DNA from: Neoarius graeffei | Lineage: Eukaryota; Chordata; Actinopteri; Siluriformes; Ariidae | Assembly (NCBI RefSeq): GCF_027579695.1 | Contig: NC_083570.1 | Location: 96,661,463-96,725,462, forward strand | Length of the DNA: 64,000 nucleotides | Reading direction: 5' to 3' | Shown: positions 9,680-22,600 of the stretch, one piece after another | Layout of the letters: every line of letters starts with the position of its first letter | Position numbering within the stretch: the stretch's first letter is position 1 | Position numbers and translations under genes: made by a program | The notes under the pieces: generated by a model | The model's input: the letters and a program-made list of their open reading frames with translations, nothing else | Told to the model about the DNA's origin: nothing | The model's database searches: none

Positions 9680-10623
9680 CACAATCATCGGGAAGACTGC
9701 TGACTTGACAGTTGTCCAGAAGACAATCATCGACACCCTCTACAAGGAGGGTAAGCCATAGAAGGTCATTACAGAAAAGGCTGACTGGAAAAGGTGCACA
9801 AGCAACAGGATGACCACAGCCTGGAGAGGATTGTCAAGAAAAGTCGATTCAAAAACTTGGGAGAGCTTCACAAGGAGTGGACTGAGGCTGGGGTCAGTGC
9901 ATCAAGAGCCACCACACACAGACGTCTTCAGGAAAGGGGCTACAACTGTCACATTCCTAATATCAAGCCACTCCTGAACCAGAGATAGCATCAGAAGCAT
10001 CTTACCTGGGCTAAGGAGAGAAAGAACTGGATTGTTGCTCAGTGGTCCAAAGTCCTCTTTTCAGATGGAAGTAAATGTTGCATTTCGTTTGGAAATGAAG
10101 GTCCTAGAGTCTGGAGGAAGAGTGGAGAGGCACAGAATCCAAGGTGCTTGAAGTCCAGTGTGAAGTTTCCGCAGACTGTGATGATTTGGGTGCCATGTCA
10201 TCTGCTGGTGTTAGTCCACTGTCTTTTATCAAGTCCAAAGTCAGTGCAGCCGTCCACCAGGAGATTTTAGAGCACTTCATACTTCCATCTGCTGACAGGC
10301 TTTATGAAGATGTCAATTTCCTTTTCCAGCAGGACTTAGTACTGGCCCAGTGCCAAAACTACTACCAAATGGTTTGCTGACCATTATGTTACTGTGCTTG
10401 ATTGGTCAGCCAACTCGCCTGACCCGAACCCCAAAGGGAATCTATGAGCTATTATCAAGAGGAAGATGAGAAACACCCGACCAAAACTTACAGATAAGCT
10501 GAAGGCTGCTATCAAAGCAACCTGGGCTTCAATAACACCTCGGCAGTGCCACAGGCTGATTGCCTCCATGCCAGGCCGCATTGATGCAGTAATTAATGGT
10601 AAAGGAACCACAACCAAGTACTG
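9680..10623 (+). pseudogene. Tc1-like transposase, multiply broken
   Basis: Similarity to Tc1 transposases runs across several frames. A 9794-9988 segment covers part of the DNA-binding region and ends at a TAG, and later pieces cover the catalytic domain. Catalytic motifs are damaged: the first reads FSDGSK (Gly for the Glu after Asp), the second QQDLVLAQ, and the third NSPDPNPKGNL lacks the Glu. The end (10500-10620) still reads ITPRQCHRLIASMPGRI, typical of Tc1 C termini. No active enzyme is possible. Confidence 0.8.
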
Positions 10624-10695
10624 AGTGTATAAATGAACAAACTTTTCAGAAGTTAGACATTTCTGTATTGTAAAGTACTTTTTTTTTAAATCTTA

Positions 10696-11079
10696 GGAAA
10701 TCTCATTATCTCATTATCTCTAGCCGCTTTATCCTGTTCGACAGGGTCGCAGGCAAGCTGGAGCCTATCCCAGCTGACTACGGGCGAAAGGCGGGGTACA
10801 CCCTGGACAAGTCGCCAGGTCATCACAGGGCTGACACATAGACACAGACAACCATTCACACTCACATTCACACCTACGGTCAATTTAGAGTCACCAGTTA
10901 ACCTAACCTGCATGTCTTTGGACTGTGGGGGAAACCGGAGCACCCGGAGGAAACCCACGCGGACACGGGGAGAACATGCAAACTCCGCACAGAAAGGCCC
11001 TCGCCGGCCCCGGGGCTCGAACCCAGGACCTTCTTGCTGTGAGGCGACAGCGCTAACCACTACACCACCGTGCCGCCCC
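10696..11079 (-). mobile_element. V-SINE (tRNA-derived SINE), full length
   Basis: On the minus strand the element has a tRNA-like head (GGTGTAGTGGTTAGC and the B box of GGGTTCGAGCCCC), the conserved V-SINE core (GCATGTCTTTGGACTGTGGG read on the plus strand), and a LINE-like 3' tail ending in CTAGAGATAATGAGATAATG. It sits inside the right end of the Tc1 copy. No clean target duplication is visible. Confidence 0.9.
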
Positions 11080-11154
11080 GCAAGTATACCTTTTTTAATT
11101 AAATTACAAAAAAGAGATTTTTTAAATTATATTTTAATTGCTTGAGATGCACTA

Positions 11155-11551
11155 TTATGCCAGCAACTATGGACTAACTGGTGATTATTTAAAGCAGGTT
11201 TAATTTACAAAAAACAAAGAAGAAGAGGAAAAAAGAATTACCTACCACTGCTCTTCCTCAGTATGATGAATGAGTTTAAAAAAAAAAAGTCTCCACTCAC
11301 ACATGACATGATTATATATGATGTTCATACAATTTGGGCTTATATTTTCCTTGCACGCCCAAAAACACATAAAGGCAACAAGTCTTTATGAAACAATATG
11401 TTTTTGGTTTTTTTTAATTCGTATACAATACAATTATACAAAACAATCACAATACAACTACACAAAAAAAAACAGAATTCAAACACAACACCGAATTTAA
11501 AATTGAGTGAAAAACCAAAATTAACAGTGAGGAATAATGTGTATATGGAGA

Positions 11552-11589
<38 letters not shown>

Positions 11590-12055
11590 TATATATAAGG
11601 AGTAGTACTGACTTACTGTTGGACCTGGGAGATGGAGGCTAGATCGCAGAGAAGGAAGGTTTCAAAATAAATAAGTATTATTATCTTTATGTAGGATAAT
11701 AATAGGAGAAATAAGAATAGGGATAAGAATAGGAATAATTTGATTAACTGACTGATTATACAGATTGCCTGGGCACCCAAGCATGACCATGGTGTCGACC
11801 CGCCCCCGCGCAAGATATATCACAATGAGACGGCAGAGGGAAGGCCCTACGGGCTAACCAGCCTCCGGCCCAAGGCCCCCAGCACCAAAAATAAATAAAT
11901 AAATAAATGAAACATATGACTTGAATCCAAAACATTCTTCCTCTTGCCCAAAACTAGAATTCAGTAATCAGTATCAAGTCTAATCATTGATATATTTACA
12001 AAGAAACCTCTAAATCTTTTAGACTTTTCTTGATGATAAAAAGGTGCTTATTTCT
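11155..12055. other. Non-coding stretch with microsatellites
   Basis: No gene is visible. A (GT)n run occupies about 11553-11587. A GC-rich segment at 11765-11882 followed by (AAAT)n at about 11885-11909 could be the 3' end of a retroposon on the plus strand, but I cannot assign it. Confidence 0.5.
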
Positions 12056-12065
12056 TGATCCCATT

Positions 12066-12456
12066 CATCTCATCTCATCTCATCTCATCTCATCTCATCT
12101 CATTATCTCTAGCCGCTTTATCCTGTTCTACAGGGTCGCAGGCAAGCTGGAGCCTATCCCAGCTGACTACGGGTGAAAGGCAGGGTACACCCTGGACAAG
12201 TCGCCAGGTCATCACAGGGCTGACACATAGACACAGACAACCATTCACACTCACGGTCAATTTAAAGTCACCAGTTAGCCTAACCTGCATGTCTTTGGAC
12301 TGTGGGGGAAACCGGAGCACCTGGAGGAAACCCACGCGGACACGGGGAGAACATGCAAACTCCGCACAGAAAGGCCCTCGCCGGCCACGGGGCTCAAACC
12401 CAGGACCTTCTTGCTGTGAGGTGACAGTGCTAACCACTACACCACTGTGCCGCCCC
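12066..12456 (-). mobile_element. V-SINE, full length with 10-bp target duplication
   Basis: A complete V-SINE in minus orientation, with tail repeats (GATGA)n at 12066-12100 on the complementary strand. Exact duplication TGATCCCATT at 12056-12065 and 12457-12466 defines the ends. Confidence 0.95.
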
Positions 12457-12466
12457 TGATCCCATT

Positions 12467-12990
12467 TAAAATGGTCCAATTTAAATGTTCTGTATTTCAG
12501 TTTCCACTAATTTCATGACACACAATTATTTTTTTCCTGGAAAGAGACTCGCCTTTAATACTGTAATATAGTTCAGAATCAAATTATCTGTATCAAGGGA
12601 GTAAGTTTTGTCATTACATCAAGGATGAATAATGTGGACTTTCAGCAGAAAGCTCTTTCCTGAAGCAATATTGGAACAACCAGGCCTCTGCCAAGCTTTT
12701 ATCAAACATCTAGAGTGATATTCACTGTGCTTGGCTAAGACAAAAAAGAGAGTGTATGAGATGAAAATAGATAAGGAAAAAAGAACCTAAGAAATGAAAA
12801 AAACTTAAGAAACTATAAGACACTAAATATTGAGCAGTAATACAGTAGTGATTTTCAACATATTTGCAGGGAACTTTCTCTTTTTATCCTCTTTTTATGA
12901 GAATATAATGCCTGGATTTACAGACGTACAATATATGCAGTTATAGCAGGTTTGCTACCCAGTACCTTCCAGTGATACTTTCTGGGGTAT
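12467..12990. other. AT-rich spacer, no gene seen
   Basis: No open frame of note, no terminal repeats and no recognisable family. Confidence 0.5.
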
Positions 12991-13709
12991 AAGGCCCACT
13001 TTACACGGGGACGGTCTGAAACAAAAACGCGAATGTCCGTTTTCGTTCTCACTTTTTTCCCCGTCTACACGACCGTTTTCAAGGAGGAAACCTGCGTCTA
13101 TACGGTGACGCATAAATGTGTGGAATTCAATGGGATGTGCAGGCCAGGCGGCTAGGTGGTGCTGTGAAAGACCTCCGCTATGTCTGCATGCATGCGCAAC
13201 TTCTTCCGTCTTGTCTGATCTGCACATCTGCGGCGTGAAAACTTTGACTACTCTGGCTATGGTAAGTAAGAAAGTAAGTAAAAAAAGTAAGAGCATACTA
13301 TACCCGCCTCTGTTCATTAACGGTATATGTGCAGATTCGGTATAGATGTTCGAAGGACTCCTGGATGTTTATTAAAGCTGCCAGAGCAGCTTGAAGGTCC
13401 GTTGGATCGATGTAATCAGACATGCTCTTACTTTTTTACTTACTTTCTTACTTCCCGGGCTGGCATGTACAGTATATGACATATGTATGACGTAAACGCG
13501 TACCCGACGTGAGCAGATCCGAGCAGAGTTTTGCGTATTGGGTAGTTTAGACGGATATGCAACAGGGGCTGTTTTTAACTTATCCACTCTGGAAGGCATT
13601 TTTTTCTGTTTTTCAGCCTTGGAAACGCCGTCCCTGTGTAGACGAAAGGCACTTCCGATAAAATATTTAGTCGTTTTTACCCGACAGCATCCTAGTGTAA
13701 ACGGGCCCT
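12991..13709. mobile_element. Non-autonomous foldback DNA element, copy 1
   Basis: Imperfect terminal inverted repeats: AAGGCCCACTTTACACGGGG at the left, and GTGTAAACGGGCCCT at the right. An inner inverted repeat (13264-13296 against 13422-13453, about 32 bp of GTAAGT-type repeats) frames about 125 bp. No transposase is encoded. The reverse complement of the same family lies at 63424-64000. No target duplication is clear, so the superfamily is not assigned. Confidence 0.8.
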
Positions 13710-13894
13710 CTGATGAGCTCCATATGCGATAAGATACCATTAATGTTCAATTAATGACCCCCCCACTGAACTCTGATCTTTGTTATATGTATCATTACAG
13801 TCACATTCTGCAGGAAGTTATAATGCCATATTGGAGCATGACCATTAAAAAAAAGAGGGCGAAGAAGTTATCAGTATTTTAAGAAAAAAAAGAA

Positions 13895-14290
13895 AGAAAA
13901 GAAGAAAGAAAGCACAACTTTATTCATCACACACTTATGAAATTTCCTTTCTGCATTTAACCCATCTGAAGCAGTGAACACACACATGCACGTGAGCAAT
14001 GAGCACACACACACACCCAGAGCAGTGGGCAGCCATGCTAACAGCTCCCGGGGAGCAGTCAGGAGTCAGGTGCCTCACTCAAGGGCACCTCAGCCCAAGG
14101 CCGTCCCATATTAACCTAACCGCATGTCTTTGGACGGTGGGGGAAACTGGAGCACCCAGAGGAAACCCACACAGACATGGGGAAAACATGCAAACTCCAC
14201 ACAGAAAGGCCCTCGCCAGCCACTGGGTTCAAACCCAGAACCTTCTTGCTGTGAGGCGACCGTGCTAACCACTACACCACCGTGCTGCCC
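13895..14290 (-). mobile_element. tRNA/V-core SINE with a different 3' tail
   Basis: The minus strand has the same tRNA-like head and V-SINE core as the other copies (GTAGTGGTTAGCACGGTCGC and TTTCCCCCACCGTCCAAAGA). After the core it diverges into GCTCCCCGGGAGCTG... and a tail GTTAAATGCAGAAAGGAAAT followed by CTTTC repeats. Two SINE lineages therefore share head and core but use different LINE-type tails. Confidence 0.85.
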
Positions 14291-14292
14291 AC

Positions 14293-14484
14293 ATTTAAGA
14301 ACTGTTGTTACAAAGACACACAATACTAAAATCCATTACACAGGATTTACTATAAGACAAAAAAAAAAAAAGCCCATACATTTTCCAGAAAAGTACAACC
14401 CCAGCAGATTCCAGCACATGTTCCCTTTATTCACATCTGCACAAGCACAGTCTGATTCAGCCACCTGAAATTCACACCAGATAT
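14293..14484. other. Short spacer before hAT-A
   Basis: No gene or repeat recognised between the SINE head and the hAT-A target duplication. Confidence 0.4.
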
Positions 14485-15058
14485 GTTAGATGCAAGGCTG
14501 GATTATGGACAGGGCCAGCATGGCCAGGGCAGTGTTGATTAATTTTTGGATTGCCAGGAGGCCTCCAAGCCTCAGACTGCATGCTGTGCATGGTCCAAGA
14601 CTTCTGAAGGTAATTGAACTCCAGGACCCGCAATGCACACAGCAAAAGCTGACGACTAGGCTCCTGGGTGCTTATAGCATGAGCCAACCACTAGGGCCCC
14701 CCAGGACCCCTTAGTGCTTACAATGTGAAAGCCCCCAATCCTACTGGCATTTAAAACATGAGCTGATAATTACTGCCCCCCCAAAAAAAATAAAAATAAA
14801 AAACCCTCTGCACGTACAAGGAGCCGGCCCCTTGGCATTTAGTTTAGTTTAATGGTTTTTGTTAACAGGGACTGTGCACAACCCAGCTTTTGTGCCAGAG
14901 TTAGCAATAAGCTGATTTTCATCTGTGGTCCCTGAGCAAAAGCACATACAAAACAGTACAATACAGACAATCCAAAACAACAATTAACCACAGCAACTAA
15001 CAATATTTACAACAATAGAGTATCACGTACCATACAAAACATCATACAAAACATACAG

Positions 15059-15415
15059 GGGCGGCACAGTGGTGTAGTGGTTAGCACTATCGCCTCACAG
15101 CAAGAAGGTTCTGGGTTCGAGCCCAGTGGCTGACGGGGGCTTTTCTGTATGGAGCTTGCATGTTCTCCCCATGTCTGCGGGGGTTTCCTCTGGGTGCTCC
15201 AGTTTCCCCCACAGTCCAAAGACATGCAGGTTAGGTTAATTGGTGACTCTAAATTGACCATATGTGTGAATGGTTGTTTGTCTCTATATGTCAGCCCTGC
15301 GATGACTTGGCAACATGTCCAGGGTGTACCCTGCCTCTCACCCATAGTCAGCTGGGATAGGCTCCAGCTTGCCCATGACCCTGCACAGGATAAGTGGTTA
15401 TGGATAATGGATGGA
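15059..15415 (+). mobile_element. V-SINE, older subfamily, (ATGG)n tail
   Basis: Plus-strand copy starting GGGCGGCACAGTGGTGTAGT and ending GATAAGTGGTTATGGATAAT followed by ATGG repeats. It differs from the (GATGA)n-tailed copies in the tail and has more substitutions. No clear duplication is seen. Confidence 0.88.
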
Positions 15416-16049
15416 TGGACAAAACTTACACTACATGGTCACAGCAATCAGTTCCACACAAAGATCAATGATCACATGATTGATGTGTCTTGAGCCATGT
15501 TTTAAGTATCTATTGGCTGTTCCTCGTTTCTGAGATTCATATTCCTCCAGATAACTTATGATGATGCCTCTGATGACTGGCAAGTCCAACTTTCATATGA
15601 AACATTCTCCCACACAGTCTGCACTGGACCTCTGGTGGTGAATGTGGTAGAGTCTTTCTTCTCTTACTTTTCTCTTCTATATTGTGGCATTGGTCAGCTT
15701 CAAACAGCTCGGCAGCAGTTAAAACAACACTTAAAACACTGATTGACCAAAGGCAGTTTTCCTGAATTTGGCTGAACAGTCACCTCTCACTGATGCCCTG
15801 GAGACCCTGGCATTGTCTCAGCAAATTCACCATCATGACTGACCGTCCCCTACTTCCCATTGTACAAATTGTACAAAAATTTAATGAGTGAGCTGACTAC
15901 TAGTGCCCCTAGGTCCCTCTGTGCTAAGACCATGAGCTGACCAGTAGGGCCCCCAGGCCCCACAGCGCTTACATTGTGAATTGCTGTGAATTGCAACCAA
16001 GGCGCTGTGGAAAAATTACACCCACACTTGAGAGACCTTACAAGGTATG
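15416..16049. other. hAT-A interior without readable frame
   Basis: Decayed interior of hAT-A. GGGCCCCCAGG-type motifs at about 14690-14710 and again at 15945-15962 suggest an old internal duplication. No open frame is recognised. Confidence 0.4.
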
Positions 16050-16154
16050 TGCAATGATGATAATGAGATAAAAGATGCTTCAATTGAGGTCACTGGACTC
16101 TGTGCTAAATTGGACACCTTAGAGATGATGTTCATGGCACATTTCTGGGAGGTA

Positions 16155-17434
16155 CAGGGCTCGAAATTCGCAGTGGTCCGGTCGCCCGAGGAGACTTAAT
16201 TTTTCATTTGGCGGGTAATTCCTGTCACTAACCAGCCCAGCTGGCTAGTTGAAAATAAAAAATATATATATATATGAAGTGAAGATTCAGACACACTGTC
16301 AACTAAAGCCGCCACATATTAAGCGCGTGCCGTGTCTGTGTTTATCGGCAGGACAGAAAATACCGAAGAATTCCGAATCATATCGTGTATGAGTTAGGCT
16401 GTCGTTTTTTTCACTACTGCGCATGCATATAACGCATCTCGTTGAATATCGCGGTAATCACGTGTAGTATTGGACCAGGTGGGTGGAGCACAGAAGCACG
16501 GCAGGCCAGAACTGAGTTCTCAATGAACTATTTATTGCTAGCTTTTCAGCCTTTTATCACTTCCCAGCCACACGCGCGCACACATGTTCTGGTTGGGGAG
16601 AGAGAGCTCCCTTTCTCTGCTCTCCTCTCCTTTTAAAAGGCGCGGTCACTGGGGAAGACACACAAACACAGGTTAATCCCCATCAGGTGCAATGATTCCA
16701 CCACTTACCTTCCCTGACTCCGCCCTCCATTCACAGACCGACGCTTGGCCACGCCCCCGCTGCCACATCACGTTATCAAATTCAATAGATGTGGCCACAT
16801 TATCGCCCATTTAAACATGTGTTTTTGTTGTTGTTTACATCTACATCTGCCAAAGCTACGTTGCGATGTGGAATTTTCTGAAAGGTGTACAGAAACCACC
16901 AGAGACGGGGACAAAGCGACCTCGGTGTGAAGAGGAAAAATGACAAAGGACTTATAAGCAAACATGGGAGCAGGGTAGGCCTTGGCTGCGATACGATTTT
17001 TATGGAATAATTAATTTTTTTCAAGTTGATTCCTAGTCAATATGAAGCTCCTAATGCTTTCTTTCTCATAAATGGTTAAATACAGAAAGCATGTTGGACA
17101 TATGTTGGGTGCTATAGTCATGATAGTAAGTATATTTGTTTTCAATACTCATTTGCCAAGTTTTCCAATATATTATTATTTGTTGATATTATATTATGGT
17201 GCTCTGTGTTGTTCTCATTTATGTATTTAACAACAGTATCAATATACTTGGGTCTTGAAATAAATGCACATTAGTCATGAACAATGGTAGCTACTCTCTT
17301 TTGCGTTATTTTTGACAGAAGTAAAATTCATACATGAACAAATTTTGGCTAGTTGATTTTCTGTTTGGCTAGTTACTTTGGAAGATAACTAGTCCGGCTG
17401 GCTAGTGAAAAAAAAAAAAGAATTTTGAGTCCTG
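16155..17434. mobile_element. Non-autonomous transposon with CAGGGCTCGAAATT ends
   Basis: Left end CAGGGCTCGAAATTCGC and right end GAATTTTGAGTCCTG are inverted partners and split the hAT-A transposase between HFWEV and ILDRFH. The interior has two GGCTAGTT-type segments near each end and a possible N-terminal exon at about 16870-16930. A solo LTR interrupts it. No 8-bp duplication is visible, so hAT membership rests on the CAGGG ends alone. Confidence 0.65.
16463..16767 (-). repeat. Solo LTR related to the Gmr1-like element
   Basis: 305 bp starting TGTAGTATTGGACC and ending CCCCCGCTGCCACA, with exact 5-bp duplication TCACG at 16458-16462 and 16768-16772. It shares TCAGGTG..GATTC, CTTACCTTCCCTG and CCACGCCCCCGCTGCCACA-type stretches with the LTRs at 47603 and 52935. 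No internal region is present, so the element was lost by LTR-LTR recombination. Confidence 0.85.
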
Positions 17435-18200
17435 TCATACTTGACCGGTTCCATGCTACAAGCATGCACTGACAGAGAAGTGACATTGACATCTCTGGAG
17501 CAGCACAGCTTTTGTTTTTGTTGAGTGATTTTGTGGTGGGACAGAGAGATCATTTTGAGGTTTTTGAAAGAGCAGCCATAAATGTGACAGGTCTCTCAGT
17601 CATATAAGCATGATCTTCAGCAAAACATTTGCAGGTGAGAACTCAAAGGCAGGTGTGACACTTGGGAGGGAGAAGTTCAAAATACAAACGTTTTATGTGG
17701 TCACTGATAAGCTTGAGGCATGCCTTGAACATCACTTGGACACTTACAAGTGTTTGACCAGTCTCTTTGGAGTTCTGTTTATGTCAGATCAGGTACTGTA
17801 CGTATCTATCAGTGATGTCATAGTGGAAATAGTACAAGTACTCTCCACTGCATATCCATCAGACCTGGACCTGAACTTTGCCAATGGACTCATTCATTCA
17901 GTTCAGTTCTTTCATGTCTCACTCTGAGGGTGAGAAGTGGCCAGCAAAAAATGCTTGAGACATTGAAGGCACATAATCTGCAGATAGTGTTCACCAATGC
18001 TTTGATGGGACTTCATATTGATCTAACTTTGCCAGTGACAAACTGCCAGGGTGAGTGGACATTTTCCCTATTGGACAGAATAAAAAATGAGCTGCAGAGT
18101 AGCATACAGTGCCTTGAAAAAGTATTCATACCCCTTGAACTTTTTCGCATTTTTCCACCTTACAACCACGAACTTAAAATTTTTTTATTGAGATTTTATG

Positions 18201-18242
<42 letters not shown>
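18201..18242. repeat. (TGAT)n / (ATCA)n tract
   Basis: About ten TGAT units at the junction between the Tc1 terminal repeat and the LINE. Read on the minus strand this is the short-repeat tail of the LINE inserted at 18205-29847. Confidence 0.85.
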
Positions 18243-18603
18243 CAAACAGTAAAGAAGATATAAAAACAAACAAAAAAACAACAAAAAATAAAAAATGTAA
18301 TCATCAAAACATCGTCATAAACAAACAGAATAGCGTAGCCACAAGGCAATAACATAATAATGTTCGGAAAGGATTAGGAAGAAGTAAATAACTTATCAAA
18401 TCCTAACCCTCTATACCATCATTAATCAAACATCACTTTCCACCATAATAAACTATATATACAAAAGAAAGCAAAATCAACAAAAAAAAAAACATACCAA
18501 CATGGTATAATATCAACCAAATCAAATCATATAGTAAATAAGTAAGTTTAATTTGTAAAGCACATTTAAACACAGCATACACTGACCAAAGTGCTGTACA
18601 GAG

Positions 18604-19553
18604 TAGGGCTGTGCAAAAATATCGATATGGCGATATATCGCGATACTTTGTCTTCCGATTCAATATCGATACTCAAAATTTGAATATCGATATTTTTTCA
18701 AATAATAAAATCATGTTTCAGACGGGTTGTAAATCCAGTACGACTTCCGCACCTCCGCTCCGCGAGGTGTCGCTGTGCCGCTACCTCACTGCAAGGCACT
18801 CTTCGTCTTCTCTTTTTTCCCCGGCGGTTGCAGTGAGGAAAAAAAACCAGGCAAGCATGGCTGTTAACATAAACCTAGAGACGCCGCCGAACTTTAAGGC
18901 AGATGTTTGGAGGCACTTTGGATTCCAAAGGAAAGGAGAAAAAAAAAACAGTGAGCCGGACAAAGAGAATGCACTTTGCAAAACCTGTTTCGCTCCAATT
19001 AAATTAAGATGCTTCAATTAAGATGCCCACTGCACTTTTCAATGTGTTTCAGACAGTGTGTTGTTCCTGCAAAATAAGCAGAAGTTAAATGTTCTCAGGT
19101 ATATGTTCTCAAGTTTACAAAGAACAAATTGATATTAGTGTTAGCACTGAAATGTATGTGCAGTCTGCAGTGCAAGTTTTAAGTTTTCATAAAACAATTT
19201 GATTCTGCTTGTTAAGCAGCACTGATGTGTCCATGCTTACAGAAAAGTTGATAATACTAGCACAGAAATGGGAATTTTCTGTATGTTGTAGTGAAGCAAC
19301 TCTTGGTTTTGCCAGCAGTAGAATAGAGACAAATATATGTCTGGCAAGAGTGTGTAGTTATGTATGTGAAATGTAATTTTACAGTGGTCAATAAATTCTG
19401 ATTTTCTTCAGTGACACAGATATTGTGATGTGGTTGAAATTTCTTGCAATATATCGATTATCGCAGAATCGCTGTACCGTGATAATATCATTATCGTGGG
19501 CAAAATATCGCCATAGTATCGTATCGTGAGGTATCTGGTGATACCCAGCCCTA
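18604..19553 (+). mobile_element. hAT internal-deletion derivative with BED-finger exon
   Basis: Ends TAGGGCTGTGCAAAAATATC and GATACCCAGCCCTA, with exact 8-bp duplication GTACAGAG at 18596-18603 and 19554-19561. Sub-terminal palindromic ATCGATATGGCGATATATCG motifs are present at both ends. It contains only the start of a transposase. Confidence 0.93.
18857..19021 (+). pseudogene. Truncated BED zinc-finger hAT transposase N terminus
   Basis: 55 codons from ATG 18857. After a short lead the sequence reads ADVWRHFGF and ALCKTCFAPIK, the first half of a BED-type zinc finger (aromatic pair, CxxC), then a TAA at 19019. The histidine half and the whole catalytic domain are absent. It shows which hAT branch (ZBED1-like) supplied the parent. 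Confidence 0.75.
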
Positions 19554-19655
19554 GTACAGAGTCAGTATTAAAAGACAAATGATCAAAAAGAAAAAGAAAA
19601 AATAAATAAATAAAATAAAACTATAATAATAACAACAATAACAATAAGCTGATGG

Positions 19656-22600
19656 TTAGGGAAAGGCCAAGGAGTAGAGATGGGTTTTTAGCCTAGATTT
19701 AAAGGCAGAGATGGAGGGAGCCGATCTGATGTCCGGTGGGAGCTGATTCCAGAGGTGTAGAGCAGCAACAGAAAAAGCTCTGTCACCTCTCTGCTTCAGC
19801 CGTGAGCGAGGTACATGAAGAAGCCCTGTGTTAGAGGATCTTAGAGACCTTTGGACTGAGTGGGGCTGTAAACGGTCATTAATGTAGGCTGGGGCCAGCC
19901 CACTGAGTGCTTTAAAAACAAATAATAAGACTTTAAATTGTATTCTGAAAAAGACTGGGAGCCAGTGCAAGGAGGCCAGAATGGGAGTGATGTGCTCACG
20001 TCTCCTGGTGCCAGTTAACAGACGTGCAGCTGCGTTTTGGACCAGCTGTAAACGTCTAAGTGAGGTTTGAGGGAGGCCAAGATAAAGAGAATTGCAGTAA
20101 TCCAGTCGTGATGTGATAAAAGCATGGATGACTATTTCAAGATCGTTATGAGATAGGAAGGATTTGAGACGGGAAATCACTCTGAGTTGGTAAAAACTAT
20201 TTTTGACCACAGTGCTAATCTGTTTGTCAAGACAGAGATTGGAATCAAGGAAGACACCCAGGTTTCTAGCAGAGGGTGTGACATGAGGAGTGAGGTGACC
20301 TAAATCATTCACTGTAGTGCATCTTGCCTTGGAGGGACCAAAAATAATGACTTCAGTCTTGTCACCATTTAGCTGGAGAAAGTTGTTAGCCATCCAATTT
20401 CTGATGTCTTCGAGACAGACAAGAAGAGATTGGATGGAGTCCCTAGATTTTAAGGGCAAATACAATTGAGAATCATCTGCATAAAGGTGAAAGGAAATGT
20501 GCTTTCTAATAATGTCACCAAGTGGGAGCATGTAGAGACTGAAAAGCATGGGACCCAAGATGGACCCCTGGGGGACCCCATAGGAGACAGAGGCAGTTGA
20601 TGAAGAGAAATGGCCAATGGAAACAGAGAAGGTTCTATGTTTAAGGTAGGACCTGAACCAGAGAAGAGCAGTGTCCCTGATGCCCACCTGCTGGTCTAGA
20701 CGGCTGAGAAGGATGTTGTGGTCAACAGTGTCAAACGCAGCGCTAAGGTCGAGTAAAACCAAAATGGCATTATCACCAGAATCTAAAGTGAGGAGCAGAT
20801 CATTAGTTACTTTAAGCAAGGCTGTTTCAGTGCTGTGAAGGGATCTGAATCCTGACTGAAAAGGTTCAAATATGTTACGGGTGGACAGAAAAGGAATCAG
20901 CTGTAACAGTATAACTTTTTCTAAAACTTTTGAAAAAAAGGGAGCTTGGAGATGGGGCGATAATTTTGCAAACATTGGGCATCGAGGTTGGCTTTTTTAA
21001 GCAGGGGTTGGATGACTGCGTGCTTAAAAAAGGTAGGGACAGTGCCAGATGTGAGACATGAATTTAGAATTATTTTAATCGATGGCCCAACAGCATCAAA
21101 AACATCCTTTATAATACAGGAAGGAATGGCATCATGGGGGATCCAGTGGGTTTCATATGTAAAACTAGTTCCTGCAATTCACTGAGAGAGATGGGCTGAA
21201 ATTGGTTAAAAGTAGAAATAGCTAGTGCACGAGAGTGAACAGGTAGAGCAGTTGATAAGGAGGGCGTAAACACTGATCTGATGTTTTCTATTTTATCAGT
21301 GAAAAACTTGAATTTTTCACAGGTCTCAGTAGATACGCCAGCAACTGGAGAGTTAGGAGGGTTAAGAAAAGAGTTAATAGTGCTAAACAGAATATTGGGT
21401 CTGTTGGAGTGTGTACTAATTAAGTCAGAGAGGTGCTTAGTTCTGGCTTTTTTAGCCGCTGTCTGGAAGTCGATTGGAAAATTTCATAGGAAACAGTGAG
21501 ATGGTCCTTTTTCCATTTCCTTTCAGCTTTACGGCAGGCTTGCCTGAGCGAGCGGGTGGCCTCGTCCAACCAATATTGAGACTTTAGCTTAGGGCGGGTG
21601 AACGTGAGAGGAGCTACAGAGTTAAGTATGGAAGAGCAAGAAGATTGAAAAAGACTGACTAATTCGTCTGGCCCAGAAGAGGATAATGCCGCTGTTGCAA
21701 TGGTAGCTGCAACAGAGTTACTGATGAAACTATCTGAGAACTGGGATGCAGTTTGAGTGTTAATGTGGCGAGAGTGACGACCTTGAGTTTTGACAGTTTG
21801 CAGAGCATTTGATAGACTAACATTAAACATAATAGGTTTATGATCAGAGAAAATGGCATCCTCAATCACAATGTTATCCACAGAAAAACCATAGGATAGA
21901 ACAAGGTCGAGTGTATGTCCCAAGATATGAGTAGCTTTGTTTATATGTTGAGTAAGACCAAAGGCATCTATTACACCACAGAATTCATTAACCATGGGTC
22001 TGTCAGGACAGCAGACATGGATATTAAAGTCGCCAAGTATAAGAAGGCGATCGTGCGATGACAGGAGGTGGGAGAGAAGGTCGGAGAATTCTGTTATAAA
22101 GTCTTTGTTGTGCTTAGGAGGCCTGTAGACAAGTACACATACCAGCGGTGACATAGCACATTCTACAATTACGCATTGCAGTTCAAATGTGACAAAACTC
22201 CCCACAGAGAGTGTCCGTAAATTAAGACTGTTTTTAAAAACGAGAGCTACCCCGCCTCCTCTTCCAGCGCACCTGGGTGCAGGGGCGGCGCTAGGGGGGG
22301 AAGTTAGGACGATTCTAAGGACCTGGCACTGACAGGGGGGCCTGTGAGGGATATTAATATTATTTTAATAGTATTGCCTTGTGTAAGTTTTTGAAATAAA
22401 ATATTTCATTTCATCTGTTAAAATATGAAAATTATACATGGTTATGATTTGCTATAACATTTTTCTTGAATTATTTATGATATTGTCATTTCACCCCTCC
22501 ACCCTTTTTACTAATGGTACAGTCTGATTCTGGGCGCGGGACACGTGAAATGTGTAGCTCCGTGTATGCAGAGCGCCGCTATTAGCGCAGCTCAGATCAG

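Larger units (their letters stand above)
9421..11154 (+). mobile_element. Degenerate Tc1-like transposon, split by a SINE
   Basis: The left terminal repeat begins about TAGTATATCTCAAACAATTAG (near 9424) and the inverted partner ends ATTGCTTGAGATGCACTA (near 11152). A V-SINE at 10696-11079 separates the right terminal repeat from the body. The transposase is heavily mutated. Confidence 0.75.

Noticed and set aside
12055..12479. Frames of about 130 codons repeated at every SINE
   Set aside because: The same SINE sequence translated in several places. They recur because the SINE recurs, not because a protein is conserved.
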